From Puffinus mauretanicus (Eukaryota; Chordata; Aves; Procellariiformes; Procellariidae), in contig JAJKFH010002269.1 in NCBI GenBank assembly GCA_023333565.1, positions 186,001 through 250,000 of the forward strand: a stretch of 64,000 nucleotides of DNA. The letters are read 5' to 3'. Below are positions 23,330 to 34,564 of this stretch, in pieces (the first letter of the stretch is position 1; every line of letters begins with the position of its first letter). A program made the position numbers and the translations under genes. The notes beneath the pieces are model-generated. The model saw nothing but the letters and a program-made list of their open reading frames with translations, made no database searches and was not told where the DNA came from.

Positions 23330-23805
23330 CGCTAACCTCAGCAACTACAATATTTCCATCGCACGTGTTATAGAAACTGTACTTCAATCAGAGGCCTCGC
23401 GCTTCTGAATTTTAACCTTAAGCATTTTAATGCTTAATACTCATCAATAACTTGTAAAATCTCAAAGAACTGTAATAATACAATGCAAGTATTTATACTG
23501 AAGATTTATGAAGAAAGAAACTTGCATTTAATGTTATATATTGCAGTGGCATTATAGCGTATCTCAGCTGATACAGGGGATAGTTGATTTCATACTTAAT
23601 AGCATAATTAAGAAAATATCCTGTCCTTTAGAAAACTTCCACAGTCCCCCTGAGGAATGGGTACATCTGCAAGAGTTTAAAAGCTGTAACCTAAAACTAA
23701 TGTAAGATTTACTACAGTGTTAGAATGTGGTGCATCTATTCAGTATTCAGACGCAATAGTCCAGGAGGTACCTGTTTACCAATAAATGTCATTCCACATT
23801 ATTTC
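23330..23805 (+). other. probable 3' UTR
   Basis: This runs from the TAG at 23327-23329 to roughly 20 bases after AATAAA (23781-23786). It is AT-rich with no long open frame. Its status depends on the coding exon before it. Confidence 0.35.
23781..23786 (+). terminator. poly(A) signal AATAAA
   Basis: AATAAA with a T/G-rich region downstream (ATTTCCTGTTGCCTTTCATT) fits a cleavage site near 23800-23810. It lies at a sensible distance from the stop of the exon candidate 23147-23329. Confidence 0.45.
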
Positions 23806-24046
23806 CTGTTGCCTTTCATTATAGCAACATTATCTTAGAGTTTCTTTCAACTGCTGGAGAAGAGTCATTGCTTAGAAGACCGCAACAAGTAGATGGGAAC
23901 TTTCTTGTTTGTTCTTAGTTTATTTTGGCTGCGGGTTGTGCAACCAGAGCAGAATTTGATTAGTGATGAAACTCAGTTTCCCTTTCACAGGCAACAATGA
24001 CTTGTTCTCATTTCCAACGATTTTTAGGGTTCCCCTTCTATTTCAG

Positions 24047-24239
24047 TACAATGACGTTTCTGAGGAATGGTCTACTTCTTCAGATAAACCAGTGTTAATT
24101 CAAAATAAAGCTGCCTTGAGGACCAGTATCATTCCGAACTATATAAACTGTTCTACCCTTCCTTTTGTTCAGTCAGCAAGATGTGGGAGGCTGATAAATA
24201 GAGAGGAATCCAAAGAAGATGCATTAAATCTTCAAATAA
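24047..24239 (+). CDS. internal coding exon candidate, protein not recognised
   Basis: A strong acceptor, GTTCCCCTTCTATTTCAG, ends at 24046. The frame from 24047 is open for 64 codons plus one base up to ATAA|GTGAGA, a usable donor at 24240. It starts YNDVSEEWSTSSDKPVLIQN, later has a Cys-containing part (INCSTLPF, SARCGRLINREE), and ends with an acidic, Asn-rich stretch. The residue mix is balanced and not that of a simple repeat. Like the exon at 23147 it begins in phase 0, so the two could be alternative continuations from the same upstream donor. If the donor is not used, the frame runs on to a TAA at 24392-24394 that overlaps another AATAAA, giving a second possible terminal exon. Confidence 0.4.
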
Positions 24240-24394
24240 GTGAGAAAAAAAAAAGCAGGAAAAGGAAAATAGCAATTATACAGCAAGCACACGAATATCC
24301 ACTGACATTATCGAAGCTTCACCCATCTAAGATGTATTCTATCATCTGGAGTGACTTAAGCCTTTGTCTCCTAGATGGCAGGATTCAAAAATAA

Positions 24395-27300
24395 AACAGA
24401 AGTTTTCAAGAGACATGCCCAGGCAGGGTGAAACAGCTGTGTTTTTATACTACTTAGCAGAAGTCCATACAACCCTTATATGACTACACTTGAATAGTCT
24501 TACAAATACAGTGGAAGTTGGATGCAGAGTGTAGCAGAGTTCAGAGATTTGGACCTCAGGGCAGAGAAAGGCAGAAATGACAGAAAGTGCAGACGAGAAC
24601 CCCAAAGTGGTGGGTGCTAGTCAGGAACCGCTGCACTTGTTGGGCCACAATAACTGGGGAAAGGACCACGGTAAAAGAAAAGCTCACATTCTTGTGGCAG
24701 GCATCTACAGATGCTCTGCAATGGGTTTCAGTTGTGAAAAATGATAAAAGAAGGGGAAAAAAGAAAATGCAGACTGAATGTCATTTGCTAAACTTTGTCT
24801 CATGTCACATAATACTTTGAGAAAAAAAATACGTGCCTATTTTACTGAGGTAGCAATCAATCTCCAAGTGAATCAAAGCATTCAGCAGTTAACAGACACA
24901 GATGGTTTCCTATTCACACATTTTTATTCATGAATTCAATTTTGGATTCAAAAGCCAATATAATTATTGGGAAGAAATGTTCAAACTTTATTCTACTAAA
25001 CTGTCAGTTGTAACGTTGCAATGTATTATGAATTTCTTACTGGAAGGAGTGAATATGTACATAACAAAGTTAAATTATCAGGGACAAATATGCAGAAATA
25101 AAGAATTGGAATAGTCTCATCTACTTAGGAGGGAGGCTGATTTATGCTAAGACCTGCATCTAAATGATTATCAGAATCAACTTCATGATCTAGCTGCAAG
25201 TGTACCGCCTTGATTTCTATCTGTCATCCTAAAGGAAAACCTCTTGAACGTTGTACCGCATATCTTTAAAAGATTCTTTACATTCATATTTAGTTTTTAT
25301 GCTTCATATAAAAACTGGAACTAAGCTTATATCAAAATGAGTAAAAATAAGAGGGACAACTGAGGGTCACTTCATCGATTATTCAGTCAAAACTTCAGAG
25401 AAAGTCAGAATGTATTCTAATAGATAGACTCAAATCCAAATTAGTTCCTTTTTATTATTACTTTTAAATATAATTAATAATCAATGCAAGAGCAATTCAA
25501 GGATGAACTAATACTGCAGAAGGCGATGATTATTCAATAAATGACACTGTCCAGAATCAGGACTAAATCATTATCTGGAATTAACACTTATTAGTCAACA
25601 CCATTTTATGAAAGACATGCTGAGGGCCGTGAACATTATTTTTCCGCTAAGTATTAACATAGAAGAAAATGAAACAAAACTGAGAAAATAAAGGCAATGA
25701 AATAAAGTACACTAAGTAGGTTAAAGTTGTATTACCCCAGTGGATCCAGCTTCATAATCCAATGTAGCTATCGTGTCCTAGTCTAAGAAGTATAAATAGA
25801 TCTAATGAAGGCTATTTATTTTATTCTTAAGGTCAGATGAATTTTATTTCTGTATCCTGATGAACAGAGTAATATAAAATGTCCATTCAAATATGGACAT
25901 TTCAGATTAATTCATTTTCACTTCTAGTTTTCCATTTTATTCAATACGGTTAACATAGCTCAGCATCCTAAAATGACTCACATGCTTCAGTCAGTTGGCT
26001 TCAGCTATTTTATATTCTTATTACAGTTGATAACACTGAAAATGTTGTTTACTTTATCATTGAAGTATATACTGAATATCTTTTTTTGTTTTTTAAACAA
26101 GACTTCTAAGAGTTCTGACTAAATATCTAAATGGAGTTTTGCTTTCTGTTTATAAATGTATAAAAACAAATGGCAAGTTACACTTGCATAGCAGTGTGGA
26201 AACCAGGCTGTCACTATTTTGTGATTCAAGTTATTTAGTTAGTGACAATTTGAGGGGTTTATTTTCTGCATCTTGAAAAGTAACATCTTGAAGCTTTGAG
26301 GTATTGCTTTGTGGGCTGTAAAAAAGAGTATGTTGCTATTTTGACAATTTAATGAAGCAAGGATGAAAAACACCAATGAATCCTTGGAATATTTATTTCA
26401 AATAAAAATGTAGGATTTTGTTATTATTCATTATTATTTTAAAAAGCCACATTGTAGTGGCTTGTAATGATAAAGATATAGAATCCCCATTCTTACAGAG
26501 CTTTTTGACCAATGCAGGGCATATTAAACAACCTCAACGCTTTGAGTTTTATCCTTTTATGGCCGGAAATTTAGTTGCTTACTACATTTATAATGACTAT
26601 TGCAAAATATGTAATAAAATATGAGTAGATACAGAAGGAATTTTATTTGAGAGAGAGGTAGAAACATAGGAAAACAGATAGTTTAGCGCTATATGGTGAC
26701 AGAAAAAACTTATAACTGAATAAGACAGCAAATCAAGTTGAAAGACATCGTGAAGTCTGTGGTTGTATGAAGCAGGAAAGAGCTAACTTCATCTTAAAAA
26801 GAAGAGAAAAAAGGTGCCTATCTACAGAAAGGAAGAGACGAACCTATTATGAAGGAAAGTATAGTAAAGATACCACAAATAATGAAGACTAAATGGCAAG
26901 ACCTATATAGCCAAATTTGCCAACTGTGTGGGTGAAGACTCTCAATTAGTGAAGCCTGGAACAGACTATGGAAGAGAGGAAGGGAGCACCATGCAGGGAA
27001 GAGAAGATTCATCTTTGTAAGGAATTGCACGGCATAAAAGGAACTAAACAGACTAAAGATTTAAATAAGAACCTAAAAAGGAAACAGAACTGAAGCAAGG
27101 ACTGATTTTGTGGTTAGAGCTTGACAAGCGTCAACAAGGAAATCCAAGTTACCTGCCCTCCTCTCCTCCACATATGCTGCTACAAAGACAACTTTGCAAA
27201 ATGAGAGGACATTTACCAGAAAGTTTTACTTTATCTTCACATTCATGCCACGGTAGCACCACCTCCTGTTCTTACACTGCGCTATTGCAAAATAGCATAT

Positions 27301-27569
27301 TGCAAGCTGGGGAAAGGTAGCACAGTGTTCTCGCCACATCTCCATTATCGCAGTCCCCTCTCTGTGTCATGTGTGGGTCTCGGACCCTTCCTGTCTCTGT
27401 ACGCTGGAACATGCCTCTGCTGAGACAGGGAGACTTCCCTTCTGACCTCCACGTAGCTGAAAGTGCCCCAAAAGCATGACTGATACATAAAGCAGAAAAA
27501 ACACAGTAACCTTGTGTCAAAATAAGGACAACATTAGGCAAAGCTACATTTCTATTACTTCCTTTTTCC
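24395..27569. other. no gene seen
   Basis: AT-rich unique sequence without recognised repeats. Possibly intronic if the exon at 24047 is spliced onward. Confidence 0.4.
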
Positions 27570-27589
27570 TTTTTTTTTTTTTTTTTTTT
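27570..27589. repeat. T20 homopolymer
   Basis: Twenty consecutive T. I looked for a minus-strand retrocopy to its right, whose poly(A) this could be, but saw no AATAAA or coding sequence next to it. Confidence 0.9.
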
Positions 27590-29652
27590 AAAGGGTGCCA
27601 GGGTAAGATATTGATGGTATTCTTGTCTGAGTTCTTGCCTCAAAACCAAGTCAGCCATGCCAGGGTTGGGCTGTCCCCACTAACTCCCCAGTCCCTCACC
27701 TCAGAGCTGAAATCCTACAGCAATTTCTGCCGCTGAGTTCCCTGGTATTTCTTCGCTACCCCCAAGTCTGCATGTCATAAAGGTTTTCCACCCCAAGGGT
27801 GTTCATCCTCCCTTATCCTAGAACTGCCTTCTCCCTGCAGACCTGGCTGCTTAGAGGCTTCATGCTCCCAAATCAAAACTTCTGTTTAAGACTCTCATAT
27901 TTTCTTCCCTCAGATCACTTCCCATTAACTGCGGCTGCTCTAATACCCTTTCTATCCATTTTTTAAATTTATCCTATACCCCAGCCCAACCCCACTCTTA
28001 CTGGCCACCAGTACTGATCACTGCCCTCTCCTTGGCTGCTGTGTCTGGCCAAACCTATATGCAGTTGGTCCTCTCCGCCAAAGAAATACCCCTGTATTTG
28101 TTTCTGACATGGATTTAAAAGGTTTTAAAATAACCATCCTGGATAGGACACAGGAGGGGAAGGCAGCAGAAGAAGACTATCTGGAAAACCCTCATGGCAG
28201 CCCTTCTGGCATAAGACACAAACTGCTATTGTGTATTCATAATCCCCCCATGTATAAGCTCATACATTTCTTATTTCTTTCTTTATATAAATAGAAAAAG
28301 ACACTATGTCTTTCCTAGATATAAACAAAGTGGTTAAGTGGATTTTTCAAACTGCTGATCTACTGCAGTAGTTAGCCCAAAACTGAAGGAATGTTGGAAG
28401 TCTTCTGCACAGTAGAGGCAAATACCTTGGCTAATTCCTAACAACACTGACAACTCCTGCTATAGGGCTTACTAGAAGTGTAAAGGTATTTTTGACAGTT
28501 CACTAACCATAAGTACATAAAAGTGGCAATGAAATTAATTAATTAAAAAGGCTTATTATCTGGAAATGATTCGTATTCTTTCCTTGGTAATTATTTCACT
28601 ACCCTTCAGCGTTCACCTTTTAAATGTTGAGCGTGGAAAGAGGATACACTTTTGTCTTCATCAGACAGCAAAGGGCAACCTGCAAATACCATAGGCTGCT
28701 ACTGCAGAGAGAAATTTACATTTTTTTATCTGATGCTGTTGTTTAGCATCCTCTTGCAGCTACAGAAGAAAAACAACCCGGCACTATGCTCACTTGCACG
28801 CTTCAGTTCCAATATATTGCTACCATTACAAGAAATTTTCTGAAGCATTTTCAGCATTTGATATGATAATCTCGTATGATCCATTATCGAGGAGTGATTC
28901 TAATGCCCGTTAATTGCATCTACTTTGTATAAAAAAACCCGAAACAGCCCAAAGGGGGAGGGAGTGGGAAAAAGAGAAAGTTACAGTGCAGAAATTATTG
29001 ACCAAAGGTGGTTTTTGTTGTCAGGTTTTTTATGCAGACATATTCAGCCTCATATCTCACTCCCTGAGTAGATTTTTGTGATCATATTGGTAATGTGTTA
29101 CGTTCTACACTTTTGAGAAGTGTATCAGAACAGTCCACTAACTTTGCCGTAGCAGCACACTCACTCGCTAGCCTGACTGAACCAGAACGATCAGCAAGAC
29201 GGGAAGTGCCCTGCTTTCCAAAGATCCCTGTTTCAATTCTCTGTTACCTGTATATACATGCACAATCACATTGTAGGATCAGAAACTACCCAAGAGGAAT
29301 TTGTCCTGACACCTGCACCACGATTGAGTATTCTAGAATAACACTAAATATATATTCATACATTTGGGCACAACGTATTACAAAACTTTTCATAAAGTAA
29401 GTCATCTTACTACACAAGATAAGAACCTGAATATCCTAGCCTGTTCCTTTCACAAATGATATCCTAAATGAAAATGGAAATTGCCTCTGGTAGGAAAAAA
29501 TAGCTATTTTTAATATGACATGGATTTTCTCATCCTATAGAAAAATATTTTTATAATTATATATTCTCTTTATGTTTAGTCCCTGCAGGAATTTGTTTGT
29601 TGCAATCCATCTGTAAATTTAAAATGTGTTACAGCATTTTGGTGTGGTATGC
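27590..29652. other. no gene seen
   Basis: The first 500 bases are pyrimidine-rich on the plus strand (many CCC, CTC and TTC words). The rest is AT-rich. No domain, repeat family or RNA gene recognised. Confidence 0.4.
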
Positions 29653-29675
29653 ATCAGTTGGCCAATACCATGACA
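29653..29675 (+). repeat. 23-bp exact repeat, copy 1
   Basis: The 23 bases starting ATCAGTTGGCCAATACC are identical to 31213-31235. The flanks do not match. An exact match of this length within 64 kb is very unlikely by chance. Confidence 0.8.
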
Positions 29676-30419
29676 TTGTAAGAAAGTATATTTATTTAGC
29701 ATAAAAAGAGGTTAACGAGCTGCACTCAGTTAAGGTGGGTGCTTGGTGCACAGCAGGAAAAGAGAAATTAATTCAGACTTGCTATAAATATATGTATTTA
29801 TAAATTTATATTTATAAAATATTGTATTTATCTATGTTTACATAAGTTAAATAGAGAAATTTAGTTTCAAAATGAAATTTGGCACACCCTTAAAAAATGG
29901 CTCTTTGAAGTCAGACTTCTGCATTGTTAGGTTGACATTGTTAGCTTAACATCCAACAGTCCCCAGTAACAATGATGAGAGAAGGCTGGTCCTCAGCATT
30001 ATAGAAAAAAAGATTCAGAAACTGCCTCTGTGGGAGAAGTGAAGGGGTCTCTGTCTCTTTGGGGGAACATTGATTGTCATTCAACGGTCATTTGTATCAA
30101 ATTTTGCAATCCGTCCAGTGTCATTGAGGTGCAGTGCCCTGGATCCACATGGTACCAGCGAACATTTAAAACTTCAGTTGACTTCAGTCCACTGATATAC
30201 TAGTTCTCCTTTGGCCAATTTCATTAGATCCTGCTGAGGAGCGGAGGATTTGACACTGGGTAATGGTGACAACCAATATATCTTACGCTGAGAATGCGTG
30301 CTGCCAGTCAGACTATTACATTTTTGAATGATGAAGAAAATGTACCTTCTCTGAGCGACGCATTGGCTAATTCAGTTAAGCGGTGCATGCATTGCTGATC
30401 ACCTCCTTCCATTTGAAAA

Positions 30420-30535
30420 GCAGTTTGCTGCGGGCACGCGGACCTCCCTGATGGAGGCTCGTGCTGGATTCCGGGAGCGGGACGTTGGCTGGTGACAGGA
30501 GGCACAGCCGGTCCCTCTCCGCTTCCCACCCAGCT
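30420..30535. other. CpG-rich spot
   Basis: About nine CpGs fall within roughly 105 bases (GCGGGCACGCGG, GCTCGTG, TTCCGGGAGCGGGACG, GCCGGT, TCCGCT) in otherwise CpG-poor DNA. It is too short for a classical CpG island. It may be a small regulatory element, a decayed GC-rich repeat or a remnant exon. A minus-strand frame (30308-30529) crosses it but is not recognisable. Confidence 0.4.
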
Positions 30536-31212
30536 GCAAAGCTTCTTCGTCTCTGTCTTCAGAAAAACAGGCTGCTAGCCATTTTTAGCGCTTGAGGATC
30601 ACTTCTTTTGGAATTACGCCTATCAACACTGATAAAATGTTTTGCTGTTGTGGATATCCCCTTCAAATGCAATTTAGCTTCTAGGATTGTTAAAACGGAG
30701 AGCCCGGCTTTCAAGGGTGCATAACAACCAGCAGTTTTTCAAAGGCAACTGCTGGGAGTCAGGTAAAATAAAAAATTAGGTCATAGGCTTAGATCTCTGC
30801 TAACAGCCTTACGCTCTCGTTTCTGGAAAGCTGTTGGGGCACTGAGTGCGACAGGCTTTGACCACCCTGTCCACGTACACTTAAGGATGTTTTTAATCAC
30901 CAAGTTTGCTAATTCATCAACTTGCTGATCATACTTTGGCCACTGAGAGTAAAGGGCAGAATTATTTTTTTGTAGCTGGAAGAAAGCATAGGATCCTGAA
31001 TATAAACAAAAGCTTCATACACAGGCAGTTCCTCCGCTCAAGGTATACAAACAACCACTGTTTTGAAAATCTATTCCTGAAAACAGAGGTATTCAAAAAC
31101 CATTTGAGAATAACACATACTCATCAACCAACACTTTATTTGGGAGATGGAAGCCAAATTGTGTGCATCATAGCTACTCCTAAAACAAACAGAAAAAGGT
31201 AAGTCCTGAAAA

Positions 31213-31235
31213 ATCAGTTGGCCAATACCATGACA
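31213..31235 (+). repeat. 23-bp exact repeat, copy 2
   Basis: Second identical copy of the 29653-29675 sequence, 1.56 kb away in the same orientation. Confidence 0.8.
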
Positions 31236-31689
31236 GATTCTTCTGCTTGTTCTGTTTGTGAACATAAAAATATTTTAATAATCCAAGATCATCCAATTCC
31301 TTCAGGAGGTACATTTCAAGTTATGACGCTCTCATTTATTTTCTAATAGAAATGCACCAATGATTTATAATTTCAATAGTAAAATCCTTTCAGGGCTGAA
31401 ATTCAGCATATGAGGAAAAAAGGCATAATTTATTTTTTCCTTTATCGTTTTGAAGGCTATTGCTTTTGGCTATGTGTGCATATTTAAAATTTCATATACA
31501 TGTTTAAACAAAACACTGACATAATATTTAAAAGACAAAATTTTGCAGACAATTAGCTCATAGTGTTATTTATTTCTGCCTCAATGTTCAGTTACGATTC
31601 CTCTCTACAGCTCCTTTCTCCCATTTTCCACCCAGTCACACAACTGTGGAACAACTGGTCTCCCACATTGTCTTACCTATAGAGCTGCT

Positions 31690-32270
31690 GTAAATGAATG
31701 AGCCCTCTCAGCTGAGAGGTGGGGTTTCACAGGGATGCAAGTGCTCAGGGAGAGGGGTAACTACTTTCTTTCCTCCTGCATACCTGGTACCTGGCAGGGG
31801 TCCCCTGCTGTCCTCCTCCCAGGACTCCGTACCACGTCCTCTCCTGCTCTTCAGCTTGAGCCTCTGGGGGCTTTGGAGAAGCAACGAATGAAGAGGGATG
31901 GGTGAGGGATGGGACCTGCTGCACCAGTGGGAAGGACTGGTGGTGATGGGGAGGAAGGATCACAGGAGGACAAGGTGGAGAAGCATCTGAGAACAGGGCT
32001 TTCTGCTTTGAACAGCGATGCATGGAGATACTGTGATCTGGACCAGGGGTTCCCTCCTCTGTAACGTGGACTTTTCTCTGCAGAGGGTAGGGGAGAGCCA
32101 AAACCCGTCCCCTCAGCCACAGGCAAAGCAAGTGACCTGCAGCTCCCTGCAGGCTGCCCTCACAGACATCTGCCCGCTCTTGAGTCGGCTCTGGTTTACC
32201 TTGAGTTGTCAAGGAGCAGCAGACCCAGGCTTTCCTCAGCGGGGAGGGAACCTCTGTGTACTACATTGAA
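31690..32270. other. GC-richer block without a supported gene
   Basis: This block has more G+C than its neighbours, and overlapping open frames on both strands (31694-31891 plus, 31745-32212 minus, 32018-32269 plus), which is what GC-rich noise produces. An acceptor-like CTTTTCTCTGCAG ends at about 32081. No frame gives a recognisable protein. Confidence 0.3.
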
Positions 32271-34423
32271 CCAAGAGAAGAAACAGTGAAAGACCAGGAA
32301 AATATTTGTACATATGATCACGCTGAAAAGCAACCAAAAGGACACACCTGACAGCGAGCTTTTAGGCTATGCCCTTCCTGAGTGCCCCACTTGCGATTCA
32401 CAAAACCCTGGAAAAGCAGCTCTCCACCACTCCCCATTCCTGGTGAGTTACCAGGGATTGAAGCTCACTTAAGAATTTCTACCTGCTAGGTATCTTGAGG
32501 TTTTCTAAGTCTAAATAACAATTTTCCTTTTACCTGCAATGAAAAAAGTGGTTTAGCTGATGACAGCCAGTCTTAAGCTGCCCTTAATGACAATGGGAAA
32601 TGTGAGCATTGCCTAAAAAAAATCAACCTCAGCCAGTCATAAGAAAAATGCTTCATAAACAGAGATAAAACTGAAATAATTGTACATTTTATTTTTATAT
32701 ACTTACTTTCTTTATAAATCAAAGTTTGATTTCTAGTAGGTGGAATTTTTCTAGTAGGGGTGAAAAATCACCCCAGCCCCGAGCTAAGGCGTGCTACACT
32801 GACTGCTCCCAACGGCCCGATGAGCGTCACTTGGCTGCTGCTGAGACCCGTGTCTTTAACAAAGGATAAATGTGTGACTGCTGCCAGAGCCCAGCTGAAG
32901 CATCGGAGTGGAGGAGGATCTCAATGATCTGAAACTACAGTGCGGGACAAGACACCTGTCACGGAAAGAGTAGAAGAATCCTCTTCAGCTGGCAAGGTGG
33001 TAAAATGACAGACCTTTTCTTGGTGAGCTGGAAAGCTGGTTGCAATTGTCACCAGGGGCATCTATGGCAAGATCTGAACGCATGAGAGATGTCAGCTCAG
33101 ACTGCGGCTCTGCGAGGCGCTCGCGTTTACTGATCTCCACATCTCGGGGTTCTTTAGTAAATTTTTCAAGATATTATTGGTAACGTTGTCAGTAATTTTT
33201 TGTAATATTTAAGAAATAGGACAGAATTTAAAGCGATATCCATTCCCAGATGAGAATGGAATTTCAGGAGTGTTTTATCACATTTCACTGGATATACATA
33301 TATTCCAATTAAATTTGCTGTATTTACTTTTATTTCCTCTACGTAAGCTCATGCACTGAAGGGTTACTATAGTAAGAGACCTCTTATAATGAGCAATATG
33401 AACAAATACAATGTACAGGGAAATAGAGAGAGGAAAGGAACATTAACTGAATTTCTGTCCTTGCATGAAAACATCCTCTGTTAACATCTCCTAAGCTAAT
33501 AAACCAAAATGAGTAGGAGATATCTTAAGGCATAAGGTTTGGAAAGAAGAGCCTGCAGATTTGTAAGAGGTTACTCTTACTTTAATCCTTTTAACACGTA
33601 CCAACTTTCTGCCAATATAATGCTTCACTTACATATTTCGACAAAATGACTGATTTATTCAATAAAGCCCTATGATGCAAATGTGACAGTATTATACAGA
33701 AACAACTTTTATATTTAAAGTCATATAAGGGAAAACAATTTTAGTTTTCTTCCTGGGGAAAATATTTTAAATGCCTAATTTAAATGACAATGACCCAGAT
33801 GCCCAAAAGCTGCCTGCCCATCTTTCCACCTTGCAATTTATCAATAGATGATAACATGCCTGGTGTGTTGCTTCCTTGCCGTCACAATCTGCTTGCCATA
33901 AAAATTGATACTTTGATAGCACATACTGTTTATTAGGCTAAAAGCTGATGTCGTATGAAATCTCCTTGATTTTTGGTAGCTGTCCTTATAATTTTTTGTT
34001 CAGTTGCACATATATGGCATACCACACAGAGACTGAATATCTTTTTAGCTTCAGAAATTGGAGGGATGGCATTCTTAGTCAGAACCTCAGTCCTATTAAA
34101 TCAATGGAACTGAGAGTGTTTGAGTAATGATTTTCCAAGCTGGTGTGAATCACAAGCTGGGCACCCTGAGAACTGAGGGTCCTTACAGTCTCTAAATCAA
34201 TTACATTCCCCTGATACCCCCTCAGTATGTTCATACGTGAGATCCTTCCCTCATGTGGCGTATGGCACCACCCAAGGACAATAACGTTGCACAGCCACGT
34301 CACAACTGGCATCTCTACAGTGACACACAACGTGTGATGGGGATATTGGCAGTTTTTCTGTTGCAGCATGAGTGGCAGGCTGGAGCTGTGTCAGCACCGG
34401 CTGGGTCACTGCCCGGGCCATTC

Positions 34424-34564
34424 CTAAACTGATGGAACAGGTCTCCTGCTTTCATTATTGACTCGAGCTGGCACATCACGCTCTTCTGTTTCCATTTTGC
34501 TGGGCATGCCGATATGGATTATTGTTGACTCTGCATCTCTTCCAGCTTTGAGGCGTTTTAATGT
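34424..34564 (-). CDS. possible terminal coding exon, minus strand
   Basis: On the minus strand TCTACCTTGCAG is a moderate acceptor. From there 46 codons are open in phase 0 to a TAG. They read TLKRLKAGRDAESTIIHIGM and then PSKMETEERDVPARVNNESR, a hydrophilic, charged tail typical of a C-terminus. CpG codons and balanced residues favour coding. Another frame is also open for about 30 codons, which weakens the case. A minus-strand AATAAA near 33933-33928 would give a UTR of about 500 bases. I do not recognise the protein. Confidence 0.25.
   Translation of the reverse strand, partial: TLKRLKAGRDAESTIIHIGMPSKMETEERDVPARVNNESRRPVPSV

Noticed and set aside
27570..27720. T20 run as the poly(A) of a minus-strand processed pseudogene
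   Set aside because: No AATAAA on the minus strand within 30 bases of the run and no recognisable coding sequence to its right.
31690..32270. Overlapping open frames on both strands
   Set aside because: Typical of locally GC-rich non-coding DNA; none shows a recognisable product.
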